Below, piece by piece: positions 5,088 to 12,534 of a stretch of 25,258 nt of DNA; position 1 is the first letter of the stretch, and every line of letters begins with the position of its first letter. Made by a program: the position numbers and the translations under genes. Source of the DNA: a virus; IMG/VR virus record IMGVR_UViG_3300044644_001101, positions 1-25,258 of that record. The stretch is one strand, 5' to 3'. The notes under the pieces were generated by a model. It had not been told where the DNA came from, did not search any database, and worked only from the letters and a program-made list of their open reading frames with translations.

Positions 5088-5311
5088 AAGACCCGATGAG
5101 CTTGCGGCTCGGCCCTCTGGCCGGGCCGCTTTTGTTGCGATGTGAAAGCACTGGAGAAACACCCAGCGACGTGCTACGGTTAGCACTGGCAAAAGAGCTG
5201 GGGCTTGAGCCTCCCGCGATGCCACAAGGCTTCGCGGCGATGTCGGAGAAGACTGCGGCAAAGGCTCGGAAGAAGTCTGCGAGAACGAGACGGGCCGCTA
5301 AGTCAGGGTAA
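5084..5311 (+). CDS. Cassette gene: possible ribbon-helix-helix protein
   Basis: A 75-residue basic product with the segment GETPSDVLRLALAKELGL, resembling ribbon-helix-helix regulators, and a Lys/Arg/Ala-rich tail (KARKKSARTRRAAKS). ATG 5084 overlaps the previous stop; ATG 5096 is another option. The start region encodes the 11-bp stem of a terminator-like hairpin (5104-5129), so translation and termination would compete. Its stop TAA (5309-5311) lies within the left box of attC4, as in the other cassettes, which supports it being real. Confidence 0.55.
   Translation: MKDPMSLRLGPLAGPLLLRCESTGETPSDVLRLALAKELGLEPPAMPQGFAAMSEKTAAKARKKSARTRRAAKSG
5104..5133 (+). terminator. Terminator hairpin inside the cassette
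   Basis: GCGGCTCGGCC (5104-5114) pairs with GGCCGGGCCGC (5119-5129) over 11 bp with one G-T pair and a 4-nt loop CTCT, followed by TTTTGTT. It stands 16 nt after the stop at 5087 but inside the 75-residue frame. Confidence 0.7.
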
Positions 5312-5397
5312 CGACGGCATTCACCGGGTGTGAGGGAGCGACTATGAATACTGAAAACGGGCAACCGAACACTCCGGTGCAATGCGTTGTTATCGTG
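5304..5397 (+). other. attC-like site 4
   Basis: The left box CAGGGTAAC matches its cassette start (GTTACCCTG, 4636). The arms GCATTC-ACCGG-GTGT and ACAC-T-CCGGT-GCAATGC pair with two extra right-arm bases; most of the left arm is identical to attC1. The right core is GTTATCGTG (5389-5397). The loop carries GAGGGAG (5332-5338) and ATG 5344. Confidence 0.85.
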
Positions 5398-6168
5398 CCT
5401 TCTGTTGTCAGTTTCGGCGCAGGAACGAACTCCACAGCGATTCTGCAGGGTATGCTGGAGCGTGGAGAAAAGCCGGACGCGATTTTGTTTGCCGACACAG
5501 GAGGAGAAAAACCGAAGACGTACCAGCACTTAGAACGCATGAAGCAGTGGTGCAAAGATGTCGGCTTTCCGGAAATGATCGTAGTGCGATACAGCGACAC
5601 AAGTCGACATGCAAGCCTTGAGGATGAGTGCCACAACAATGGAACACTTCCCAGTAAGGCGTTTGGCTTTGGTGGATGTTCACAGAAGTGGAAACGATAC
5701 CCAATGGATAAATGGGTGAAGGCGTGGCCTACCGCACAAGCGGCATGGGAAGCCGGAAACCGCGTGCAAAGAGTAATCGGAATTCACTACGGCGAAACAC
5801 GGCGTGGAAAGATTCCGGACGATGCACAGTTCACATATCGATTCCCGTTGAGGGAATGGACGTGGGGACAAGAGGAGTGTGAGGCCGCGTGCGTGCGTGC
5901 GTGCGGATACGTGCCTGAAAAGTCAGCGTGCTTTTACTGTCCAGCGATGCGAAAACCGGAAGTGCTCGCACTGGCAAAAGAGCATCCAGAATTATTTCAG
6001 CGAGCGGTTGAAATGGAACAGAATGCACGAGAGGCAGGGGGGCTCGATGTTGTGAAGGGACTTGGGAGACACTGGAGTTGGGAAAGCCTCGTTAAAGCGG
6101 ACAACGCACAGATGAGATTGTTTGTTGAAGACGGTCTTTCGATGTGTGAAACGTGTGTCGATTGGTAG
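5344..6168 (+). CDS. Cassette gene: PAPS reductase-like PP-loop protein
   Basis: A 274-residue protein of the adenine nucleotide alpha-hydrolase fold. The PP-loop VSFGAGTNSTAIL (residues 22-33) is followed by PDAILFADTGGEKPKTYQH, as in phage PAPS reductase/sulfotransferase-like proteins, and a Cys motif ACFYCPAMRKPE lies near residue 195. These enzymes activate or transfer sulfur or nucleotide groups; the substrate here is unknown. ATG 5344 is in the attC4 loop, 5 nt after GGAG, and the first 18 residues are encoded by the attC. A GTG at 5396, just past the core (MPSVVSFG), is probably the ancestral start. The stop falls 1 nt before the next left box. Confidence 0.85.
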   Translation: MNTENGQPNTPVQCVVIVPSVVSFGAGTNSTAILQGMLERGEKPDAILFADTGGEKPKTYQHLERMKQWCKDVGFPEMIVVRYSDTSRHASLEDECHNNGTLPSKAFGFGGCSQKWKRYPMDKWVKAWPTAQAAWEAGNRVQRVIGIHYGETRRGKIPDDAQFTYRFPLREWTWGQEECEAACVRACGYVPEKSACFYCPAMRKPEVLALAKEHPELFQRAVEMEQNAREAGGLDVVKGLGRHWSWESLVKADNAQMRLFVEDGLSMCETCVDW

Positions 6169-6169
6169 T

Positions 6170-6178
6170 CACGATAAC
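6170..6178 (+). other. Left half (R'' box) of a fifth attC-like site
   Basis: CACGATAAC is the exact reverse complement of the start of this cassette (GTTATCGTG, 5389-5397). No matching GTTATCGTG right core is found downstream, so the right half of the site is lost or replaced. It marks the right border of the recognisable array. Confidence 0.75.
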
Positions 6179-6195
6179 TTTGAATTATCAGCCGC

Positions 6196-6314
6196 AGTGA
6201 TATCCCATCCGACCCCGCAAAAACGCGGGGTTTTTATTCGCCCTGATGGAATATCACTCGCAGAGTCAGGTACATGATAATGCCTCGCAACTGATATTCA
6301 GAAATATCACTCGC
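6196..6314. repeat. Three ATATCACT repeats forming large inverted repeats
   Basis: ATATCACT occurs inverted at 6196-6203 and directly at 6251-6258 and 6305-6312; the two direct copies extend to AATATCACTCGC. The first two form a near-perfect 14-nt inverted repeat (6196-6209 with 6246-6259) enclosing the terminator at 6213-6238. TGATATT/AATATCA (6292-6309) forms a further 7-bp hairpin. This is the non-coding junction between the array and the phage tail genes. Confidence 0.6.
6213..6238 (+). terminator. Rho-independent terminator after the array
   Basis: CCCCGC (6213-6218) pairs with GCGGGG (6225-6230), followed by TTTTTATT. It would end plus-strand transcription from the array before it meets the converging minus-strand tail genes. 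Confidence 0.85.
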
Positions 6315-6407
6315 GCAGGATAAACACAGCGAGCCGCTGCGATTTCTCGTAACGGCTCTCCCGGTGCTGTGGTTGTGGCCTGCATGCCTCTACGACGGTC
6401 CGTGCTT

Positions 6408-9173
6408 TCAGGGTTGTGGCAGCTCTGCTCGTGACTCTGTGTTGTAGTGAATTGTGCGACCGTCTTTGATCCAGCTGCCGAATGCACGATTGGGAGCTTT
6501 TGGACGTGGAATCCATTTGCGAGACCAAATTAAATCCGCAGCGGAAGTTCGCTCTACCATCTGCAACGTATCATCGTATCCCTCAGGCCAAACCATGTTT
6601 CGAAATTCAAAAACGATGTTGGCTTGATTACTGAACGTGGATGATTTTTCTGAAGGAATGTAAGTGTCGGAGTCTATATCTTCTGTGCCAAAACGATCGG
6701 TGGTGTAAACCACTAAGATCCCACGTTCTAAAATTGAGTACCAGTTTCGATCCGGATCGATTTCATTGCCTATTCCCCAATCGTTGTATTGAGCACCCAT
6801 CAACGGTTGCACACTGACGATTGGAAAGTTACCGAATGGTGGTGTTCGATTGTAATTTGATCCGGGTGGTCCGAGGGTTTCTGTCAATTCGTCTTCTAGT
6901 TCCGTTTCCGTTGTTGATGTGTATGACATCCAATTCGTGTAGATGAAACTGTCCGGGCTGAAGGTCCATTTTATTTTGATCCGAAATTCGCCCGAAACTG
7001 CACGAATCGCGTTTCGCACCTGATACGCCCACCAGTAGCGACGATACGTTCTGAACCACGGAAGCAACAGATTGGGAGTTTCTACGTTTTCAGTTCTGCC
7101 CAGCCATCGCATAACCATGTCGTCTGATGGTGTCGTGTCGACGTTTCTGCCGACAAGCATACGATCGGATGCCGCTGCGTATAGATTCGCTACTCGACAA
7201 AACAAGTTGGCGTAATCCTCATTGTTGTCAAATAGGTGGGGTCTTGGGTCTGGATGTACAATAGTCGGCAACAGTTCAAGCGTGATGGTGTGCCCTGCTG
7301 TTATCGCGTAGTTGTCATCTTGATCGAGGTTCGCGTTTGTTTGATCTACTGTTGTGCCGAAATAGGCAATGTTTCGCAGGCTGGAAGGCCCATAGATACA
7401 CAAAGGGTTTTCACTATCTCCATCTGCTAGTTTTGCCGCCCAACTAGAACGATATCCAAGCGTGTGAAGAATAGCACCATCACCATAGTTCGCTGACGGA
7501 AGATCTGAAACGCTTCCTGATGATGTGGTCACGAACGTGCCGTATTTACCAAACGTACTATACTTGCCGGACTCCGGAGATAATATGTCCACCACCCCTT
7601 CGTTGTTGGTGCAAGCGTAGCTTATCAAAACAGTTTCGTTTTCGATGTTACTTACACCGCTAAAAGTCGGTGTGATGTCGTCAGTCGAATTTGGGACATT
7701 CAACCAAATCACCCAATTCCTAGTCCATGTTTCTCCGGGTGTCCAGTTTTCTAATGTGCCGAGTGTGGCTAGTAAAATAGCATTACTTCCGCACGCTCCA
7801 ATTATTGTGTTGATTGCTGTGGACGGGGCTGATGTTACTGTTGGCACATCATCATACCCGGAGCTGATCAGCTTGCTCGCTGTTACGCCAGTACCGAAGC
7901 CAAATGACTGCTGGTTGATTGATCCAATTATTTCGCCGGTCTCTGCATCGAACAGCGTCGCTCCTGCCCGTGTCAGTTTTCCGCCTGAAGTGTTGTCGAC
8001 AGAAAAGCCCTTGAAGTCACCAGAAAACACTGTCCACACAATCGTCAGTTCAACCGCCTTATGTGGCCACGGCCCGCCGGTCACCGTGACCGATGACACC
8101 TCTGTGAGAGCATCAATCGTGGCTTCGATGGTTGCATTTGACGCAGTAACAGCGAATACGCACGCTACGTTGCCAACAGTCGTCAGCGTGACGTTTCCGA
8201 TTTTGTAACTGTGCCCGTGCAACGTGTAGTATTTCGTGGCGTTGTTATCATCAAAATCAACCAGTTCCAGCACTGGCGGCGGTCCACCACTGGTCACAAT
8301 GTTTCCGCCGCTAAGCCCGAACAATTCTATTGGGAAATCCGTTGGTCGATAATTGCCTTTCGCGGTTCCGGTGACAAACGCACCGGGGACAACGATATCG
8401 CTTTCAACGCTGCCGTCCTCTGCGTTAAGAGTCACCCAATGCAATGCCTCTGCTGCGTTGGGAGACAGTCCGGGAGATGCACCGACAATGCGAGCCTCTA
8501 AATACACTGTATCGAGTTCGAGTGTTGCGTCTGCTGTGGTTAATCCAGCTGTTATTTCAAATGCTGGCAGTGTGCTGATTCCAGTAGTTCCAAACGCCGT
8601 GGTGATGGTCATCGATGCCCAACCCCATGCACCACTACCCGGTAGGTTTACTACACTTCCGGTGTGCCATGTACCGTTCAGTCGGACTCTCGCACTACTA
8701 ATTGTACCGTCAGAATTGGAATCAAACCGCACACGCATCCACAGCGTAACACTCGTGATTGAACCAGTTTGCAGAAAGTTTCGCAGCGTCCATTGCTGCG
8801 ACTGCGTGTCGGGTGCCCCGCTCATCGGCAACACCGGGCTGCACACGTTACCGTCTCCTGCAACCGGCTGCAGAATGTTTTCGTTGATATTTGTAACGGT
8901 GCGATTTGTCCACACGGCATTCAACGTCGCACGTGGGCGAATAAACTCAGTCAGCCCCGGACGTATCCACGTGCCACCACCGATGGATGATTGCACACGT
9001 TTATTGAGCACTGTATTTGCTGGCACATACCAGCCGGTGATCAGATCACTGTTGTAATGTGGTGTCCATCCTTCACCGGGACCATACTCCCACAGTGTTT
9101 CGCCTGTAGATGTGTCATATCGGCGAATTGTGATATTCGCCTCACCGCAACTACAGCACACCTTAAACGCCAT
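6408..9173 (-). CDS. Large putative tail-tip or fibre protein
   Basis: A 921-residue protein, the last of the leftward tail genes. It begins MAFKVCCSCGEANITIRRYD, an unusual Cys-rich start, followed by DTSTGETLWEYGPG and later LFDAETGEIIGSINQ, short segments reminiscent of beta-propeller or PQQ-like repeats. Much of the remainder is Ser/Thr/Gly-rich and predicted beta, as in phage tail tips and fibres. The C-terminal 250 residues are aromatic-rich (TYRRYWWAYQVRNAI, KIKWTFSPDSFIYTNWMSY). I chose ATG 9173 because GAGG lies 8 nt upstream and the upstream stop is adjacent; a longer frame to 9221 would overlap the previous gene. Adhesin or host-recognition function is inferred from position and size only. 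Confidence 0.7.
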   Translation of the reverse strand: MAFKVCCSCGEANITIRRYDTSTGETLWEYGPGEGWTPHYNSDLITGWYVPANTVLNKRVQSSIGGGTWIRPGLTEFIRPRATLNAVWTNRTVTNINENILQPVAGDGNVCSPVLPMSGAPDTQSQQWTLRNFLQTGSITSVTLWMRVRFDSNSDGTISSARVRLNGTWHTGSVVNLPGSGAWGWASMTITTAFGTTGISTLPAFEITAGLTTADATLELDTVYLEARIVGASPGLSPNAAEALHWVTLNAEDGSVESDIVVPGAFVTGTAKGNYRPTDFPIELFGLSGGNIVTSGGPPPVLELVDFDDNNATKYYTLHGHSYKIGNVTLTTVGNVACVFAVTASNATIEATIDALTEVSSVTVTGGPWPHKAVELTIVWTVFSGDFKGFSVDNTSGGKLTRAGATLFDAETGEIIGSINQQSFGFGTGVTASKLISSGYDDVPTVTSAPSTAINTIIGACGSNAILLATLGTLENWTPGETWTRNWVIWLNVPNSTDDITPTFSGVSNIENETVLISYACTNNEGVVDILSPESGKYSTFGKYGTFVTTSSGSVSDLPSANYGDGAILHTLGYRSSWAAKLADGDSENPLCIYGPSSLRNIAYFGTTVDQTNANLDQDDNYAITAGHTITLELLPTIVHPDPRPHLFDNNEDYANLFCRVANLYAAASDRMLVGRNVDTTPSDDMVMRWLGRTENVETPNLLLPWFRTYRRYWWAYQVRNAIRAVSGEFRIKIKWTFSPDSFIYTNWMSYTSTTETELEDELTETLGPPGSNYNRTPPFGNFPIVSVQPLMGAQYNDWGIGNEIDPDRNWYSILERGILVVYTTDRFGTEDIDSDTYIPSEKSSTFSNQANIVFEFRNMVWPEGYDDTLQMVERTSAADLIWSRKWIPRPKAPNRAFGSWIKDGRTIHYNTESRAELPQP

Positions 9174-9178
9174 GTGAT

Positions 9179-9538
9179 TTACCTCGAAGCCATCGGCCCG
9201 CAATCGCCCATGAACCACCAATGACCGTCTATTTTCATTGCGAATCCCAACGTGTCAGCCTCATAAGAATCCGATTCAGAATGATTCCACACGGTCATTT
9301 GCTCGGTGCCCTCGGTGTATTCCTCGTCGTCATTTGACCATGTGCAGCGTGTAGCCAGGCAGCTGGTGGCACCGGTTAAGGCGTGCGTCGCTACACCTAA
9401 AGCCGCGTCCAGAATCACGGCACGTGGTGGCGCACTGCGAGGGCTGTTTTCTTTGTACGCATTTTCCTGCGTGTTGATGCCCAGCAGCAGGGCTTCTGCG
9501 TCTTCCTTTGCGAATCCGTAGGTGCTTTCGTCGGCCAT
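9179..9538 (-). CDS. Tail-region protein, unknown function
   Basis: A 119-residue acidic protein starting MADESTYGFAKEDAEALLLG, with an Ala-rich middle and a C-terminal GHWWFMGDCGPMA. It begins just after the preceding gene's stop (9540-9542) and ends a few bases before the large tail protein. It lies in the segment where minor tail or tail-tip proteins are expected. No family recognised. Confidence 0.6.
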   Translation of the reverse strand: MADESTYGFAKEDAEALLLGINTQENAYKENSPRSAPPRAVILDAALGVATHALTGATSCLATRCTWSNDDEEYTEGTEQMTVWNHSESDSYEADTLGFAMKIDGHWWFMGDCGPMASR

Positions 9539-9539
9539 G

Positions 9540-10388
9540 TCAGATCCTCAGAAAACTGGCAAAAGCAACTTCCTGATACATGGCGAATTCACGAACACTC
9601 GGAGCTGTTCCTACTGCGACCTTGCCACCGGATCCGTTCAGACCACCTAAAATGATGTTTCCCGCAGCGTCCTCGTAGGGCAACTGATCTGTGCCGACCT
9701 TGTACACGGTGCCCACGTCTAGCCGCTTGTGTTTCCAGTTGCGTTTATCGTATCGCAACGAATACCGTGTTAGCCTGCGTTTGCGACCGTAATAAAAACC
9801 AATAACCGACGACATGACAGTGCACAGCAACGTGCCTGCTGCTCGCCCCTTAAACGGAACGCTGTTCACCACTTCATTGCGATCAATTATGGTTTCATCA
9901 CTTATTGATGGTGATTCGAATTGGAAAAACTCCCAGATTGGAATAAACCGCGCCCGTATCAATCCGTTTTCAAATGGCTGGCCTGCACTGTTCGCTACGG
10001 CGACACCATCAAAATCCTTTGTCACAATTTCCTGCAATCGCTCGAATTTGGTTTCGTAAATCGGCACCCATTCCTGCGGATCTTGCGAGTCGCTTTCTTT
10101 TTGCTGCGACTCATCAACCTCGCTTGAAAACGTTGCCGTAACGTCCCAGTATCGTGGGTGTTCCTCACGCCGTACGGCTGTTACCGCTTTGCATACCGCA
10201 TTGCCAAACGATGACACCGACACATTCGCAACAGGCAGGCCTGGCGTTGCGAGAATCGTGAGGCGGCTTTCGTTCGCGGAATCGGCCTTGACGAGAAAAT
10301 GAAACGTCTCGTCGAGAATTGGAATCCCGCCTGACGATCGAATCGCTGACTGTCCCTGGCGTTGTTCGCCGAGAAGCACTGAGGCCAT
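9540..10388 (-). CDS. Tail-region protein, unknown function
   Basis: A 282-residue protein starting MASVLLGEQRQGQSAIRSSG, with HPRYWDVTATFSSEVDESQ near residue 80 and a basic stretch YYGRKRRLTRYSLRYDKRNW near 200. It begins at a TAATG junction with the gene before it. Position after the tape measure protein suggests a distal tail or baseplate component; the sequence alone does not assign a family. Confidence 0.6.
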   Translation of the reverse strand: MASVLLGEQRQGQSAIRSSGGIPILDETFHFLVKADSANESRLTILATPGLPVANVSVSSFGNAVCKAVTAVRREEHPRYWDVTATFSSEVDESQQKESDSQDPQEWVPIYETKFERLQEIVTKDFDGVAVANSAGQPFENGLIRARFIPIWEFFQFESPSISDETIIDRNEVVNSVPFKGRAAGTLLCTVMSSVIGFYYGRKRRLTRYSLRYDKRNWKHKRLDVGTVYKVGTDQLPYEDAAGNIILGGLNGSGGKVAVGTAPSVREFAMYQEVAFASFLRI

Positions 10389-10792
10389 TATGGAACCTGA
10401 ATTTCTGTTGCTTTAATGCTGAGGTCTAACTGCGTTGTGCTTGATGCAGTCCCGAGTCGAGTCACGTAAGAACCAGTAGCACGGTCGACGTTTGGCATGA
10501 TGCCGCCGGCTGTTGGTGACACCAAATACGTTTCACCGACAACCATTGTGGTTCCCACTAAAATGACAGGGCCACCACTCGCCATGATTCCGTAACCGTC
10601 GGTCACTCCTGGCGTCATCGCGATTCCCTCAGCGGCGGCGAGTGCTAACGATGCGTTAGCATCTGCGGCGACGAACTTGCTCGAGCTTTGCGCAAGCGGC
10701 TGACCGACTGATACCGTGCCTCCGTATTGCACCAAACGAAACTGCGTGTTCGCTGTGGGTCTGACTGCTGTAATGCCGCTGAGATCCGCCAT
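10388..10792 (-). CDS. Gly/Ala/Thr-rich putative virion protein
   Basis: A 134-residue protein lacking long charged stretches, with VSVGQPLAQSSSKFVAADAN, GIAMTPGVTDGYGIMASGG and LVSPTAGGIMP. The alternating small and beta-branched residues and the GIA(M/L) turn resemble DUF2190-like capsid cement or trimeric fibre domains. It starts at a TAATG overlap with the tape measure stop. A decoration or tail-tip role is inferred; the location after the tape measure favours a tail component. Confidence 0.55.
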   Translation of the reverse strand: MADLSGITAVRPTANTQFRLVQYGGTVSVGQPLAQSSSKFVAADANASLALAAAEGIAMTPGVTDGYGIMASGGPVILVGTTMVVGETYLVSPTAGGIMPNVDRATGSYVTRLGTASSTTQLDLSIKATEIQVP

Positions 10793-12534
10793 TATCTGAT
10801 CCTCTTGAATCCGTTTTCTTTTGTCGCCGTCACCAGCTGCGTCAAAATCGTGGTTTGAGTTTCTGCCACTTTTACGGCTCGCTGTTGTTCTTTGTAAAGC
10901 TGCTCCGCTTTTTTGGCAATTTCCGTTTCGCCCGGTGTAGGCTGGTCCGGCACGGCAGCTACCCCGATCTGGCTGTTGACTCTGTCGGCAGCAAATTTAG
11001 CGGCCTCTGCAGATCCGACTTCCATTCCTGCGCCCGGGCCTGCGGCGACGTCGGCGCGTCGTTGCTGTTGCTTCTGTTCCTGCTGCGTGAAGTAATCCAT
11101 CGCCGCCTTGCGTGCGTTCTCCAGATCACGCTGGAACTGTTCTTCCGCTTGCTTTTCCGCTCGCTCGCGTTCTTTCTTTTCGTTCTCGATCGCTTTCAGC
11201 CGTGCTTTTTCCTGATCCTCGATTCGCTTCTTCTCGTCTTTGGCCGCCTGCTCCTGCTGTTTCTTATGTTCCTCCAGAGTCTTTCGCTGCGCTGCTGCTG
11301 CTTCCTGTGCGGCCTTTTGTTCTGCAGCCGCTACTTGCTTCGCTGCGGCTTCTCGTTTTTGCAGGTTCTTATCGGACGCTCGTGCCTTAGCGTCTTCCGC
11401 ATCTCGTTCGCGTTGTTCAATTCGGTCTAGTAGCTTGTCAATTTGCGTAATGTCATTCACGCCCGTCGTGGCAGTGTTGAACACATCTCTGACAAACGCC
11501 ACCATTAACGACAGCCCATCGACGACTCGTTGAATAACACTCACGATGTCGTCGAGTACAGGCTTGACTAAATCAAACGCTTCAAACAGCATTAGGCCCA
11601 ATGGTGCCAATGCCTGACCCGCTGCAGCCAGTTTCTGTTCCATATCGCTCAGCGCAATGTTCATTTTACCGCTTAAAGTTTCCGACAGCCTTTCAGTCAT
11701 GCCGTAGAACATTCCACCTTCTGCAGTGGCGTTTTCGAATGCTGTTCGCACTTCATCAGCCGAAATACCTCCGGCCTCCATGCGGGCTTTTAGTTCCAAC
11801 AGGGTTTCGCCGGTGTCTTTGCTGATTTGCTGCAGCGGGTTGAAACCTGCATTGACCATCTGAAGCAGGTCTTGCCCCATCAAACGCCCTGCGGCCGTAG
11901 TCTGTGAAAACGCGAGCGATAGCATTTTGAATCGCTCGTTGTTACCGCCAGTGACGTCCGACAACATCTGCAGATTCTTCTGCACGTCCTGCGCTGCGAC
12001 GCCGAAACTCAGCATTGTTTTCGTGGCTTCGGATGCATTTGAAAACGTTACCGGGGACTCTGCAGCGAACTGGCGGATTTGCTCGAACAACTGCCGGCCT
12101 TCTTCTACACTGCCGGTAAGCACTTCAAAGGCTATGGTTGCGTCCTCAACCTGCGTTGCCAGTTGCAGCGATTTCGCTACGGTCTGGAATCCAATGTAAG
12201 CGGCTGCCATGCCTTTAATAGAGGATATCGCTGACGCGGAAGACGACTGAGATTCTTTCGTAGCTCTCGCTGTATCGCGAATTGCCGGAGCGACTTGCTC
12301 ATGTTTTCTCTTGAGATGCTCTACGGCATTTCCGTATTCCCTAGATTTTTTACCGGCCTCACTAAACGCACGATTCAGCAGGTCCAGTTCCTGCTTGTAC
12401 TTCTCTGCCGGCGGAACGGACTGCCGCATTATCGTGGCCACCTTTGTGACCTCGCTCTTAGCGAGATTTGCACCCTCGCTGAAGTTTGACACGTCCATTC
12501 CAAGCCGGACGTTTAATGCGGTAATCGTTGTCAT
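10792..12534 (-). CDS. Tape measure protein
   Basis: A 580-residue protein with the N-terminal tape-measure domain (MAAAYIGFQTVAKSLQLATQ, then IAFEVLTGSVEEGRQLFEQI and AGRLMGQDLLQMVNAGFNPL, residues about 108-240), hydrophobic segments near 300-350 and a long Lys/Glu/Gln/Ala-rich coiled coil at about 370-480. It sets tail length during assembly. At the usual 0.15 nm per residue it predicts a tail of roughly 85-90 nm, so it is short for the family. It overlaps the chaperone gene stop by 4 nt, the canonical place. Confidence 0.92.
   Translation of the reverse strand: MTTITALNVRLGMDVSNFSEGANLAKSEVTKVATIMRQSVPPAEKYKQELDLLNRAFSEAGKKSREYGNAVEHLKRKHEQVAPAIRDTARATKESQSSSASAISSIKGMAAAYIGFQTVAKSLQLATQVEDATIAFEVLTGSVEEGRQLFEQIRQFAAESPVTFSNASEATKTMLSFGVAAQDVQKNLQMLSDVTGGNNERFKMLSLAFSQTTAAGRLMGQDLLQMVNAGFNPLQQISKDTGETLLELKARMEAGGISADEVRTAFENATAEGGMFYGMTERLSETLSGKMNIALSDMEQKLAAAGQALAPLGLMLFEAFDLVKPVLDDIVSVIQRVVDGLSLMVAFVRDVFNTATTGVNDITQIDKLLDRIEQRERDAEDAKARASDKNLQKREAAAKQVAAAEQKAAQEAAAAQRKTLEEHKKQQEQAAKDEKKRIEDQEKARLKAIENEKKERERAEKQAEEQFQRDLENARKAAMDYFTQQEQKQQQRRADVAAGPGAGMEVGSAEAAKFAADRVNSQIGVAAVPDQPTPGETEIAKKAEQLYKEQQRAVKVAETQTTILTQLVTATKENGFKRIR

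Larger units (their letters stand above)
3823..6178 (+). mobile_element. Integron-like cassette array (attC cluster, no integrase)
   Basis: Four complete attC-like sites (3823-3912, 4184-4276, 4551-4644, 5304-5397) and one left half-site (6170-6178) separate plus-strand genes inside an otherwise minus-strand phage. The cassette borders fall after G3906, G4269, G4636 and G5389. The bases following each GTT are reverse-complemented in the left box of that cassette's own attC: GTTATGCC/GGCATAAC, GTTCACAC/GTGTGAAC, GTTACCCTG/CAGGGTAAC, GTTATCGTG/CACGATAAC. This is the signature left by cassette circularisation and attC recombination. Cassettes are about 363, 367, 753 and at least 789 bp. No integrase gene is in the window. 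Confidence 0.85.

Noticed and set aside
8353-9057. 234-codon plus-strand open frame
   Set aside because: Antisense to the large tail protein with Val/Ser/Pro-biased composition that mirrors the opposite strand's codon use; no start signal.
10855-11430. 191-codon plus-strand frame rich in Leu, Phe, Arg and Cys
   Set aside because: Antisense shadow of the tape measure coiled coil; the apparent hydrophobic helices are the complement of Lys/Glu/Gln codons.
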